A stretch of DNA of 64,000 nucleotides from Subsaximicrobium wynnwilliamsii (lineage in GTDB: Bacteria; Bacteroidota; Bacteroidia; Flavobacteriales; Flavobacteriaceae): positions 1-64,000 of the forward strand of contig NZ_VORM01000026.1 in NCBI RefSeq assembly GCF_007997225.1. The letters run 5' to 3'. The notes under the pieces are model-generated. The model was not told where the DNA came from. It saw only the letters and a program-made list of their open reading frames with translations, and did not search any database. Of the stretch, positions 55,289-63,689 are shown one piece after another. Numbering within the stretch: the first letter of the stretch is position 1; the number at the start of each line of letters is the position of its first letter. The translations under genes were made by a program, and so were the position numbers.

Positions 55289-55357
55289 ATATGCAGTTCT
55301 TACAGACCTACCATCCAGACAGGCGAGTACGATAAAGTTAACGCCAACGACATTTAA
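55289..55357 (+). pseudogene. Probable scar of a HigB-type toxin gene
   Basis: The frame that ends at 55357, two bases ahead of the antitoxin start, reads ...TGEYDKVNANDI and stop. This resembles the C-terminal end of HigB toxins of Bacteroidota (EYDKI followed by a few residues). Upstream the frame closes at once with a TGA at 55286, and the flanking sequence is repeat. The rest of the toxin gene is missing, so the antitoxin seems to have lost its partner. The match is short, hence the low confidence. Confidence 0.4.
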
Positions 55358-55358
55358 A

Positions 55359-55715
55359 ATGGAAATAAAACCGATTAGAAACGAAGCAGATTACCAAGAT
55401 GTGCTCAAGCGCTTGGAGCTTATTTTTGATGCTAAAAGAGGAACTGAAGAAGGCGATGAATTAGAGATTTTGGCAATGGTAATAAATAATTACGAAAACG
55501 ACAATTTCCCGATTGAAATGCCAGACCCTATTTCCGCAATCAAATTCCGAATGGAACAATTGGGCTTAAAACAAAAGGACTTGGTAGAAATGATAGGATT
55601 TAAAAGTCGAGTCAGCGAAATAATGAATAAAAAGCGAAAACTGACCTTAGATATGATTAGAAAATTGAATGCCAATTTGCATATCCCGACCGAAGTGTTA
55701 ATCCAAGAGTATTGA
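55359..55715 (+). CDS. HigA-type antitoxin / HTH transcriptional regulator
   Basis: The 118-residue protein has the standard layout of HigA antitoxins with an N-terminal toxin-binding part (MEIKPIRNEADYQDVLKRLE, DAKRGTEEGDELEILAMVIN) and a C-terminal XRE-type helix-turn-helix at about residues 60-112, with IKFRMEQLGLKQKDLVEMIG and SRVSEIMNKKRKLTLDMIRK. HigA normally represses its own operon and neutralises an mRNA-cleaving toxin. Here the upstream toxin gene appears to be only a scar, so it may be an orphan regulator. It lies inside the hexamer-repeat array. Confidence 0.87.
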   Translation: MEIKPIRNEADYQDVLKRLELIFDAKRGTEEGDELEILAMVINNYENDNFPIEMPDPISAIKFRMEQLGLKQKDLVEMIGFKSRVSEIMNKKRKLTLDMIRKLNANLHIPTEVLIQEY

Positions 55716-56831
55716 GATCTAGGGGAAGGCGAAGACGATCCCGATAGCAATCGGGATCAAGTTCAAGTTCAAGTTCAAGTTCAAATTCAAGTTCAATTTC
55801 AATTTCAATTTCAATTTCACACGTGTAGGTATGATTTTTAAATGCTCATCAAAGCACTAGATTATTTCAATCCTGTCTGCTTTTTTTTCAACGGAAGGTT
55901 TCAAGTGCATTGGCTTAAAGACGTCAAGAATTAAAGTTGCCCGAATAATTTTGAAAGGAACTTCAGTACACCAAGATTTGACGCCTGCCTATTTTTTCTA
56001 TTTTCTTTCTAATTTTCTATTGGTTTAAAAAAACTTAAGTTCGAAGTTAAAATTTGAGTACTTTTCAAGTTCTCCCGATAGCAATCGGGATCAATTTCAA
56101 GTTCAATTTCAATTTCGCACGTGTAGGTATGATTTTTAAATGCTCATCGAAGCACTAGATCATTTCAATCCTGTCTGCTTTTTTTCAACGGAAGGTTTCA
56201 AGTGCATTGGCTTAAAGACATCAAGAATTAAAGTTGCCCGAATAATCTTAAAAGGAACATCAGTACACCAAGATTTGATACCTGCCTCCTTTTCTATTTT
56301 CTTTCTAGTTTTCTATTGGTTTAAAAAAACCTAAGTTCGAAGTTAAAATTTGAGTACTTTTCAAGTTCTCCCGATAGCAATCGGGATCAAGTTCAAGTTC
56401 AAGTTCAAGTTCAAGTTCAAGTTCAAGTTCAAGTTCGCACGTGTTTCAAATACTTATCGAAGCACTAGATCATTTCAATCCTGTCTGCTTTTTTTTCAAC
56501 GGAAGGTTTCAAGTGCATTGGCTTAAAGACATCAAGAATTAAAGTTGCCCGAATAATTTTGAAAGGAACTTCAGTACACCAACATTTGATGTCTGCTTCT
56601 TTTTTTTCTATTTTCTTTCTAGTTTTCTATTGGTTTAAAAAAACCTAAGTTCGAAGTTAAAATTTGAGTACTTTTCAAGTTCTCCCGATAGCAATCGGGA
56701 TCAAGTTCAAGTTCAAGTTCAATTTCAATTTCAATTTCAATTTCAAGTTCAAGTTCAAGTTCAGTTTCAATTTCAAGTTCAATTTCAAGTTCAAGTTCAA
56801 GTTCAAGTTCAGTTTCAAGTTCATTATCAAT

Positions 56832-57602
56832 ATGTTTCAATATTTTCAATACCTTAAATTCCTATCAGCATCCACCAACCAACACGGGGTCCACTCCCCT
56901 TTTGTGTATGATTTGGTTACGAAGTGCTTTTACGACAGTAGCAATTACGGGGCCTACGAGCAACTTTCAGCTTACCGAAACGCTTTATTAAGCGATCAAA
57001 AGTCAATTGCAATAAACGATTTTGGGGCTGGCTCCAAAGTGTTCAAATCAGATACGCGTGTGGTTTCGCAAATGGCTAAACATTCAGGCAGCACTTTAAA
57101 ACGGGCAAAACTAGTATTCCGATTGGTCAAGTACCTTCAGCCCAAAACCACTTTGGAGCTGGGCACACACTTGGGCATTGCCACGCAGGCCTTGGCACTT
57201 GGGGCTTCAGGAAATCAAGTGGTTTCTGTGGAAGGCTGTGCACAAACTTCAGAAATGGCCAAAACCCAATTGAAACACTTCGGAATTGATAATGTGAGCC
57301 TCAAAACAGGGCGCTTTGAAGACCTGCTTCCGCAGTTAAAACAGCAAAATTACGACCTCATCTTTTTTGACGGCAACCATTCTAAGTCCGCCACCTTGCA
57401 CTACTTTGAGGAATTATTAGAAACAACACACAACGAATCGGTATTTATTTTTGACGACATCCATTGGTCCAAAGGCATGAACGAAGCTTGGGAACTCATT
57501 AAAAGGCATCCAAAAGTTTCGGTAAGCATTGACACTTTTTTTTGGGGCTTGGTGTTTTTCCGAAGCGAGCAAGAAAAGCAACATTTTAAGATTAGAGTGT
57601 AA
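56832..57602 (+). CDS. Class I SAM-dependent methyltransferase
   Basis: From the ATG at 56832 the protein has 256 residues (MFQYFQYLKFLSASTNQHGV). It has a SAM-binding motif I in KTTLELGTHLGIATQALAL, an acidic strand end in VVSVEGCAQTSEMAKTQLK, and YDLIFFDGNHSKSATLHYF, then IFDDIHWSKGMNEAWE; this resembles the O-methyltransferase-like group (Methyltransf_24 type). The in-frame extension back to 56664 translates the hexamer array as Lys/Phe/Asn repeats and is not credible. Substrate is unknown. A repeat hairpin and hexamer run form its immediate upstream region. Confidence 0.85.
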   Translation: MFQYFQYLKFLSASTNQHGVHSPFVYDLVTKCFYDSSNYGAYEQLSAYRNALLSDQKSIAINDFGAGSKVFKSDTRVVSQMAKHSGSTLKRAKLVFRLVKYLQPKTTLELGTHLGIATQALALGASGNQVVSVEGCAQTSEMAKTQLKHFGIDNVSLKTGRFEDLLPQLKQQNYDLIFFDGNHSKSATLHYFEELLETTHNESVFIFDDIHWSKGMNEAWELIKRHPKVSVSIDTFFWGLVFFRSEQEKQHFKIRV

Positions 57603-57892
57603 CAAGATGTTCAAACACACGTCATATCTTCAAGAATCTGTATCTTGCAGAGCACTTGGATGGTGCGGTAAAAGTTTTTGTAAGTCGTTCATAACCCTTT
57701 TTTAAAGGATTTTGCTATTATTTCGATTATAGCAATTTCTTTTTATTTTTTTAAAGCATTAATAATATTAAACACTTATTCGTCAATCACTTGAAACTAA
57801 GTCTTGGTTCTAGAAGCGCAGCGGTCTTGATTCTTTACCAGATAACCATAATTTCGTTTTAATGATTAGGCACTTACAATTTTTAGCTTCAC
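57603..57892. other. Intergenic region between methyltransferase and LolD-type gene
   Basis: Mostly plain spacer. Near 57800-57840 it holds the words AAGTCTTGGTTCTAG, AAGCGCAGCGGTC and TTGATTCTTTACCA, which also occur in the word-repeat tracts and upstream of secA. No clear terminator or promoter is seen. Confidence 0.55.
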
Positions 57893-58576
57893 ATGGGAAA
57901 CGTCATCGAAATTAGAAACATCATTCGCGATTTTCAGCTTGGACAGGAAACCGTTCACGTTTTAAAAGGCATCAACCTCGATATCAAAACCGGCGAATAC
58001 GTCGCCATCATGGGGCCTTCTGGCTCGGGTAAATCCACACTCATGAACCTTTTGGGCTGTTTAGACACCCCTACCTCTGGCAGCTACATTCTCAACGGAA
58101 AAGACGTGAGCCAAATGAGCGATGACGATCTTGCCGATATTAGAAATACCGAGATTGGCTTCGTTTTTCAAACCTTCAACTTGCTGCCTAGAACCACCGC
58201 CTTAGACAATGTGGCTTTGCCGATGGTCTATGCGGGCAAATCAAAGGCGCAACGCATCGAGCGCGCTACCGAAGTGCTAAAAAACGTGGGGCTTGCCGAT
58301 AGAATGGATCATAAACCCAACCAACTTTCGGGTGGTCAACGCCAACGGGTTGCCCTTGGTCGTGCGCTGGTCAATAACCCTTCCATCATTCTGGCCGATG
58401 AGCCTACCGGAAACCTGGACTCTAAAACGGGTGATGAGATCATGAAACTTTTTGACGAGATCCACCAAGCCGGAAATACCGTGATCATGGTAACCCACGA
58501 GGAAGAGATCGCCTCAAACGCCAAACGCATCATTAGGCTTAGGGATGGCTTGGTTGAGAGTGATACTTTCAGTTAG
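57893..58576 (+). CDS. LolD/MacB-type ABC transporter ATP-binding protein
   Basis: The 227-residue ATPase has Walker A in [17 protein letters not shown] at about residues 39-55, the Q-loop [16 protein letters not shown], the signature [15 protein letters not shown], Walker B in [16 protein letters not shown] and the H-loop VTHEEEIA. This is the MacB/LolD/FtsE group that powers lipoprotein release or efflux at the inner membrane. No permease gene is next to it, so its partner is elsewhere, which is common for LolD in this phylum. The start gives [17 protein letters not shown], which fits. Confidence 0.88.
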   Translation: MGNVIEIRNIIRDFQLGQETVHVLKGINLDIKTGEYVAIMGPSGSGKSTLMNLLGCLDTPTSGSYILNGKDVSQMSDDDLADIRNTEIGFVFQTFNLLPRTTALDNVALPMVYAGKSKAQRIERATEVLKNVGLADRMDHKPNQLSGGQRQRVALGRALVNNPSIILADEPTGNLDSKTGDEIMKLFDEIHQAGNTVIMVTHEEEIASNAKRIIRLRDGLVESDTFS

Positions 58577-58578
58577 TG

Positions 58579-58670
58579 GTCATTGCGAGGAGCAAGGCAA
58601 CGAAGCAATCTCATGATTGGAGCTACAATTCAGCAGTTTGCTTCGGTCGTGCCTCCCTCGCAATGACGGT
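58579..58670. repeat. Complete copy of the TCATTGCGAGG inverted-repeat element
   Basis: A 92-bp element with ends GTCATTGCGAGG and CCTCGCAATGAC as inverted repeats, and inner partners CGAAGCAATC and TTTGCTTCG. It lies just after the LolD-type stop and can fold into a long hairpin. The same family is found in pieces at 40440, 41660-42190 and 42549. Confidence 0.85.
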
Positions 58671-58715
58671 ATCAGGAAATTTCTTATTATAATTCGCATT
58701 AATTCCTATAATTCG

Positions 58716-58723
58716 TAACTTTG
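58716..58723 (+). promoter_or_regulatory. -7 element directly at the adenosyltransferase start
   Basis: TAACTTTG fits the TAnnTTTG consensus, and the ATG at 58727 is only four bases past it. If used, transcription would start at or beside the start codon, giving a leaderless message. No other good promoter lies in the about 50 bp between the repeat element and the gene. Confidence 0.5.
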
Positions 58724-58726
58724 AGC

Positions 58727-59302
58727 ATGAAAATTTACACCAAAACAGGAGATAAAGGCACCACCGCATTATTTGGCGGTACCAGAGTGCCCAAGCACCA
58801 TATTAGAATCGATAGCTACGGCACGGTTGACGAGCTCAACTCGCATCTGGGGCTAATACGCGATCAAGACATGGATCAGCATTACAAAGACATCATCATG
58901 AAAATTCAGGACCGACTGTTTACCATTGGTTCTACTTTGGCGACCGATCCTAAAAAGGCCTTACTCAAAAACGGAAAGGAACGTTTGAACATCCCGAAAA
59001 TTTCCGAAGCTGATATCAATATCCTCGAAAACGAAATCGATGCGATGAACGATGCGCTTCCGCCCATGACACATTTCGTATTGCCTGGCGGCCATCAAAC
59101 GGTGTCATTTTGTCATATCGCCCGTTGTGTTTGCAGAAGGGCCGAACGTTTGGCAAGTGCTTTAAACGACCTCGAACCGTTTCAGCCAGAAAGCCTAACC
59201 TATCTCAACCGACTATCTGACTACCTATTTGTGTTGGCACGAAAGTTGTCTCATGACTTGGAGGCTGATGAGGTGCAATGGATTCCACAGAAGAACGCTT
59301 AA
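58727..59302 (+). CDS. Cob(I)yrinic acid a,c-diamide adenosyltransferase, PduO type
   Basis: It attaches the adenosyl group of ATP to the cobalt of corrinoids, giving coenzyme B12. The 191-residue protein has the ATP-binding N-terminus KIYTKTGDKGTTALFGGTRV, SYGTVDELNSHLGLIRD, and the C-terminal signature CHIARCVCRRAERLASAL followed by LNRLSDYLFVLARK. This is the complete PduO/EutT-type ATR. I prefer ATG at 58727 to the TTG at 58721, since MKIYTKTGDKG is the usual beginning and the TTG overlaps the promoter element. It is monocistronic. Confidence 0.93.
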   Translation: MKIYTKTGDKGTTALFGGTRVPKHHIRIDSYGTVDELNSHLGLIRDQDMDQHYKDIIMKIQDRLFTIGSTLATDPKKALLKNGKERLNIPKISEADINILENEIDAMNDALPPMTHFVLPGGHQTVSFCHIARCVCRRAERLASALNDLEPFQPESLTYLNRLSDYLFVLARKLSHDLEADEVQWIPQKNA

Positions 59303-59386
59303 CTGCGCTTTATATCTAGAACCTAGCCATATTTCAGTGAAAATGAGACGTTCTTATAAATTAATGGTAATTAATTCGTTTTTTCC

Positions 59387-59416
59387 TTGGCTTTCTAAAC
59401 TATAATTTTACTTTTG
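59387..59416 (+). promoter_or_regulatory. Promoter of the DUF2795 gene
   Basis: A TTG at 59387-59389 and TACTTTTG at 59409-59416 are 19 bp apart, fitting the Bacteroidota -33/-7 pair. The gene starts 24 bp past the -7 box. Confidence 0.7.
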
Positions 59417-59439
59417 CAGAAATTTAAAAAGCATAACAA

Positions 59440-59661
59440 ATGTATTGGACATTAGAACTTGCATCCTATTTGAGTGATGCCCCTTGGCCAGCAACTAAAG
59501 ACGAGTTGATTGACTACGCGATTAGAACAGGAGCTCCTTTGGAAGTTGTTGAAAACCTACAAGCGATAGAAGACGAAGGCGATTCTTACGACTCCATCGA
59601 GGAAATCTGGTCTGATTATCCAACAGACGAGGATTATCTCTGGAATGAAGACGAATATTAA
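59440..59661 (+). CDS. DUF2795 domain protein
   Basis: A 73-residue acidic protein (MYWTLELASYLSDAPWPATK...) of the DUF2795 family, which is small and widespread in Bacteroidota. The N-terminal half holds the conserved ASYLSDAPWPATKDELIDYA and VVENLQAIEDEGDSYDSIEE; the tail is very rich in Asp, Glu and Tyr. Function is unknown. It has its own promoter and a good terminator (59699-59725), so it is a single-gene unit. It stands upstream of secA, which may be a conserved neighbourhood. Confidence 0.9.
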   Translation: MYWTLELASYLSDAPWPATKDELIDYAIRTGAPLEVVENLQAIEDEGDSYDSIEEIWSDYPTDEDYLWNEDEY

Positions 59662-59698
59662 AACGCAATGTCAAGCGTTTACAAATAAAAAAAAAGTT

Positions 59699-59725
59699 AA
59701 AAAGTCTCGTCATGGGACTTTTTTT
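59699..59725 (+). terminator. Intrinsic terminator of the DUF2795 gene
   Basis: Arms AAAAAGTC (59699-59706) and GACTTTTT (59716-59723) enclose a nine-base loop, and a T run follows. Confidence 0.8.
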
Positions 59726-60089
59726 GTGCGCTATTCTTTAATATGGCAGCCTCAAACCTTATCTTTGATAGGCTAAAACAACACCTAAAAAAAATAGCAG
59801 TGCCCATTAAAAATCTTTGATTATTGCCAAAAAGCTATTTAAGACAGTTTTTGGCTAACTTTTTGAGTTTATGAAAGCCTTTACAATATGTAAAAGTTAA
59901 AGAATACACTAAACTGCGAATCAATTAATCAAAATCAAGTCCCTGCTGGCAGGCAGGTTTGCACTTGAATCTTTGAGCGCAGTGACTGCCTGTAGGCAGG
60001 GTCTTGATTCTTTATCAAACAACAATGATTACACAATACAACACGTTGATGTCAAATCAACTACTATTAAAATAAATTTAAATATATCC
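59726..60089. other. Spacer upstream of secA with an inverted-repeat insert
   Basis: The first 200 bp show no feature. At 59933-60009 lies a 77-bp element with 14-bp ends AATCAAGTCCCTGC and GCAGGGTCTTGATT (inverted, one mismatch) and inner CAGGCAGG / CTGCCTG partners. It lies 80-157 bp ahead of the secA start. The secA promoter is not clear; it may lie upstream of the insert or in the AT-rich last 80 bp. Confidence 0.65.
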
Positions 60090-63000
60090 ATGAGTTTTTT
60101 AGATTCAGTACTAAAAGTATTTGTCGGCGATAAATCTAAACAAGATGTCAAATCGCTTTCCCCAATCATAGATCAAGTCAAAGCCTTTGAAAGCGAATTA
60201 GAGGGCCTGTCCCACGATGGACTAAGAGCCAAGACCGCAGAATTCAAAACCATAATAGCCGAAGCCAGGCAGCCCCTTCAGGACCGTATTGACGAATTGC
60301 TCAAAAAAGCAGAGGCTTCGGAAGACATTGATGAACGGGAAGAATATTATGAAGAAATCGACGGTATTAAAGATAATATCTATACGGTAACAGAAAACGT
60401 TCTCAACGACATCATGGCCGAAGCTTTTGCTGTGATTAAGGAAACTGCTAAACGCTTTGTGAAAAATACAGAACTCCATGTACAGGCCAACGAGTTTGAC
60501 CGCGAGGTTTCTGGCGCTAAAGATTATGTGACCTTAAATGGTGAGCAGGCCATTTGGCATAACTCCTGGGATGCAGCAGGAAAGCCCATCACTTGGGACA
60601 TGGTGCATTATGACGTGCAACTTATTGGCGGTGTGGCAATGCACCAAGGTAAGATTGCCGAGATGCAAACAGGTGAGGGTAAAACCGTGGTGGCGACGCT
60701 TCCCATGTATCTCAATGCACTTTCTGGGAAAGGCGTGCACTTGGTAACGGTAAACGATTATTTGGCAAAACGTGATAGCGCTTGGATGGCACCAATTTTT
60801 GAGTTCCACGGGATGAGCGTTGATTGTATTGATTACCACAGACCAAATTCCGCAGAAAGAAGGAAAGCTTACCAAGCCGATATCACTTATGGCACCAATA
60901 ACGAATTTGGTTTCGACTATTTGCGTGATAACATGGCGCATTCACCCGATGATTTGGTACAACGCCCACACCATTTCGCCATTGTGGATGAGGTGGATTC
61001 GGTTTTAGTGGATGATGCCCGTACGCCTTTGATCATTTCTGGTCCAATTCCGCAAGGAGACCGTCATGAATTTACAGAGCTTAAACCTAAAGTTGACGAT
61101 ATTGTTACCATTCAACGTAAACATTTAACTGGTGTTTTGGCTGAAGCTAAAAAACTCATTGCCGAAGGCGACACCAAAGAAGGTGGTTTCTTACTACTGC
61201 GTGCTTTCCGAGGAATTCCTAAAAACAAGGCCTTAATCAAGTATTTGAGTGTGGAAGGCAACAAACTTCTACTTCAAAAAACCGAAAACCATTACATGCA
61301 GGACAACAATAGGGAAATGCCTAAGGTTGATGCCGATTTGTACTATGTGATCGAAGAAAAAAACAATCAAGTTGAATTGAGTGATAAAGGGGTAGAATAC
61401 CTTTCAGGAAAGGATAACCCAGACTTCTTTGTCATGCCAGAAATCGGCATTGAAATCTCCAAGATTGAAGCACAAAATCTTTCCAAAGAAAAAGAGGCAG
61501 AGGCCAAGGAAGAGCTGTTTAGAGAATTCGGCATCAAATCAGAACGGATCCACACCCTCAACCAATTGTTAAAAGCCTATGCGCTTTTTGAGAAAGACAT
61601 TCAATATGTGGTCATGGACAATAAAGTCATGATCGTTGATGAGCAAACCGGTCGAATCATGGACGGACGTCGTTACAGTGACGGACTCCACCAAGCGATT
61701 GAAGCCAAAGAAAATGTAAAAATTGAAGATGCCACACAGACTTTTGCAACGGTAACCCTTCAGAATTACTTTAGAATGTACCGCAAATTAGCAGGTATGA
61801 CGGGTACTGCAGTAACGGAAGCTGGCGAGTTTTGGGAAATCTATAAATTGGACGTGGTTGAAATCCCAACCAACAGACCAATCGCTCGTGACGACAAACA
61901 GGATTTGGTGTTCAAGACCAAACGTGAAAAATACAATGCCGTGATTGATGAGGTTACCAATCTCTCACAAGCGGGACGACCAATCTTGATTGGTACGACT
62001 TCGGTAGAGATTTCAGAATTACTTGGAAAAATGTTGTCCATAAGAAAAGTGCCACATAATGTATTGAACGCGAAACTCCATAAAAGAGAGGCCGATATTG
62101 TGGCGGAAGCTGGCCAACCCGGTCAGGTAACCATTGCCACCAACATGGCAGGTCGTGGTACTGATATCAAGTTGGTGCAGAAAGTAAAAGAAGTTGGCGG
62201 CCTCGCCATTGTAGGTACTGAGCGTCATGATTCGCGTCGTGTCGATAGACAGTTACGTGGTCGTGCCGGACGTCAAGGAGATCCAGGAAGCTCACAGTTT
62301 TATGTGTCTTTAGAAGATAACTTGATGCGCCTCTTTGGTAGCGAACGTATTGCCAAGATGATGGATAAAATGGGCTTGAAGGAAGGCGAAGTGATTCAGC
62401 ATTCCATGATTTCCAAATCCATTGAGCGTGCACAGAAAAAAGTGGAAGAAAATCAATATGGTGTGCGTAAGCGTCTTTTGGAATATGACGATGTAATGAA
62501 CGCCCAACGTGAGGTGGTCTACAAACGTCGTCACCATGCTTTGTTTGGTGAGCGTCTTAGCGTGGATCTTGCCAATATGATATATGATACTTCGGAAGGC
62601 ATTACCGAAACCAATAAAGGTGCAACAGACTATAAGAACTTCGAGTTTGAGCTCATAAGATATTTCTCTATGAGTTCCCCGGTCACTGCAGCGGAATTTG
62701 AAAAACTTTCTGTTCAGGATATTTCTGGAAAAGTCTATAAAGCGGCGTATGAACATTACAAAGCCAAAATGCAGCGCAATGCAGAATTGGCATTTCCGGT
62801 CATTGAAAATGTGTATTTGAACCAACGCGATAAATTCAAGAGAATCGTGGTGCCATTTACCGATGGGGTCAAAAACCTACAAGTGGTTACAGATCTTGAA
62901 AAAGCCTATGAGACCAAAGGAAAACAACTCATCAACGACTTTGAGAAGAACATAACTTTAGCCATTGTTGACGATGCCTGGAAAACCCATTTGCGTAAAA

Positions 63001-63443
63001 TGGATGAGCTCAAACAATCGGTACAGTTAGCCGTTCACGAGCAAAAAGATCCTTTATTGATCTATAAATTTGAAGCTTTTGAATTGTTTAAGCAAATGAT
63101 TGATGAAGTGAATAAAGATGTGATTTCCTTTTTATTCAAAGGTGAATTACCGTCGGAAACACAAAATTCCATTCAGGAAGCTAGAGAACGCAAACAAGAA
63201 AAATTCGAGACCCAAAAAGATGAGATCCCTAATATGGATGAGCGTGCAGCACAAAGCAGAGCTGCGGGTGGCAATACCCAACGTCAACAAGAAGTGGTCG
63301 AAACCATTGTGCGCGACAAGCCAAAAATTGGACGAAACGATCGTGTGACCATTAAACATGTGATGAGCGGGGAAAATAAAACCGTAAAATACAAACAAGC
63401 CGAGCCGTTGCTAGACAAAGGCGATTGGGTTTTAGTAGACTGA
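60090..63443 (+). CDS. secA: Preprotein translocase ATPase SecA
   Basis: It is the motor that pushes preproteins through SecYEG. The protein has 1,117 residues from the ATG at 60090 (MSFLDSVLKVFVGDKSK). It shows Walker A in AEMQTGEGKTVVATLP near residue 192, DYLAKRDSAWMAPIFEFHG, the DEAD-like DEVDSVLVDDARTPLIISG near 298, TQTFATVTLQNYFR, and the second helicase domain with NMAGRGTDIKLV and RQLRGRAGRQGDPGSSQF. It is longer than the E. coli protein because of inserted segments (about 340-460), as usual in this phylum, and lacks the C-terminal zinc motif. The in-frame start at 59973 lies in the inverted-repeat insert and was rejected. Confidence 0.96.
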   Translation: MSFLDSVLKVFVGDKSKQDVKSLSPIIDQVKAFESELEGLSHDGLRAKTAEFKTIIAEARQPLQDRIDELLKKAEASEDIDEREEYYEEIDGIKDNIYTVTENVLNDIMAEAFAVIKETAKRFVKNTELHVQANEFDREVSGAKDYVTLNGEQAIWHNSWDAAGKPITWDMVHYDVQLIGGVAMHQGKIAEMQTGEGKTVVATLPMYLNALSGKGVHLVTVNDYLAKRDSAWMAPIFEFHGMSVDCIDYHRPNSAERRKAYQADITYGTNNEFGFDYLRDNMAHSPDDLVQRPHHFAIVDEVDSVLVDDARTPLIISGPIPQGDRHEFTELKPKVDDIVTIQRKHLTGVLAEAKKLIAEGDTKEGGFLLLRAFRGIPKNKALIKYLSVEGNKLLLQKTENHYMQDNNREMPKVDADLYYVIEEKNNQVELSDKGVEYLSGKDNPDFFVMPEIGIEISKIEAQNLSKEKEAEAKEELFREFGIKSERIHTLNQLLKAYALFEKDIQYVVMDNKVMIVDEQTGRIMDGRRYSDGLHQAIEAKENVKIEDATQTFATVTLQNYFRMYRKLAGMTGTAVTEAGEFWEIYKLDVVEIPTNRPIARDDKQDLVFKTKREKYNAVIDEVTNLSQAGRPILIGTTSVEISELLGKMLSIRKVPHNVLNAKLHKREADIVAEAGQPGQVTIATNMAGRGTDIKLVQKVKEVGGLAIVGTERHDSRRVDRQLRGRAGRQGDPGSSQFYVSLEDNLMRLFGSERIAKMMDKMGLKEGEVIQHSMISKSIERAQKKVEENQYGVRKRLLEYDDVMNAQREVVYKRRHHALFGERLSVDLANMIYDTSEGITETNKGATDYKNFEFELIRYFSMSSPVTAAEFEKLSVQDISGKVYKAAYEHYKAKMQRNAELAFPVIENVYLNQRDKFKRIVVPFTDGVKNLQVVTDLEKAYETKGKQLINDFEKNITLAIVDDAWKTHLRKMDELKQSVQLAVHEQKDPLLIYKFEAFELFKQMIDEVNKDVISFLFKGELPSETQNSIQEARERKQEKFETQKDEIPNMDERAAQSRAAGGNTQRQQEVVETIVRDKPKIGRNDRVTIKHVMSGENKTVKYKQAEPLLDKGDWVLVD

Positions 63444-63559
63444 TTCCTGAGAGCCCGCCTGCCGAATAAGGCTGAGGTTAAGACTTTCTAATACGAATTA
63501 GGTCGAAGACAGTAGGTAGTAGGTAGTGGGTAGTACTAAAAAGTAATAAGTAAAGAGTG

Positions 63560-63605
63560 AGCCATTTCATAAGTTTCTTTTGAAACCTTAGAAATGGCTT
63601 TTTTA
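63560..63605 (+). terminator. Intrinsic terminator of secA
   Basis: Arms AGCCATTTC (63560-63568) and GAAATGGCT (63591-63599) with an inner GTTTC / GAAAC pair are followed by a T run (63599-63604). It lies about 115 bp beyond the secA stop, after a short stretch of GTAGGTAGTAGG words. Confidence 0.85.
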
Positions 63606-63628
63606 TTTCAGTGATTGCCGAGCTGGCC

Positions 63629-63660
63629 AACCTGCAAGGTTTTCAAAACCTGGCAGGTTT
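63629..63660. repeat. AACCTGCAAGGTT-type hairpin
   Basis: AACCTGCAAGGTTTT faces AAAACCTGGCAGGTT with a two-base loop, giving a long hairpin of the same family as 42723-42757. It follows the secA terminator. Confidence 0.7.
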
Positions 63661-63689
63661 AATCTCAGCAATCAGCCAAGTGTCAGAAT

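Larger units (their letters stand above)
54820..56831. repeat. Array of about 300-bp units with AAGTTC hexamer runs
   Basis: Each unit starts with a hairpin CCCGAT-AGCA-ATCGGG (54825, 55118, 55741, 56074, 56370 and 56684; a variant with loop AGTT at 55243), followed by a run of AAGTTC/AATTTC hexamers of variable length. A conserved body of about 230 bp comes next, with GCACGTGTAGGTATGA, AGCACTAGATCATTTCAATC, GGAAGGTTTCAAGTGCATTG, TTAAAGTTGCCCGAATAAT and TTCTATTGGTTTAAAAAAAC. Periods are 293-333 bp. A higA-type gene with a toxin scar sits between the second and third full units. The last hexamer run leads straight into the methyltransferase start. Confidence 0.9.

Noticed and set aside
56664-56831. 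N-terminal extension of the methyltransferase with Lys-Phe-Asn repeats
   Set aside because: It is the hexamer array read in frame; the normal family start is the ATG at 56832.
59973-60089. SecA extension of 39 residues
   Set aside because: The segment lies partly in the 77-bp inverted-repeat insert and does not resemble the SecA N-terminus.
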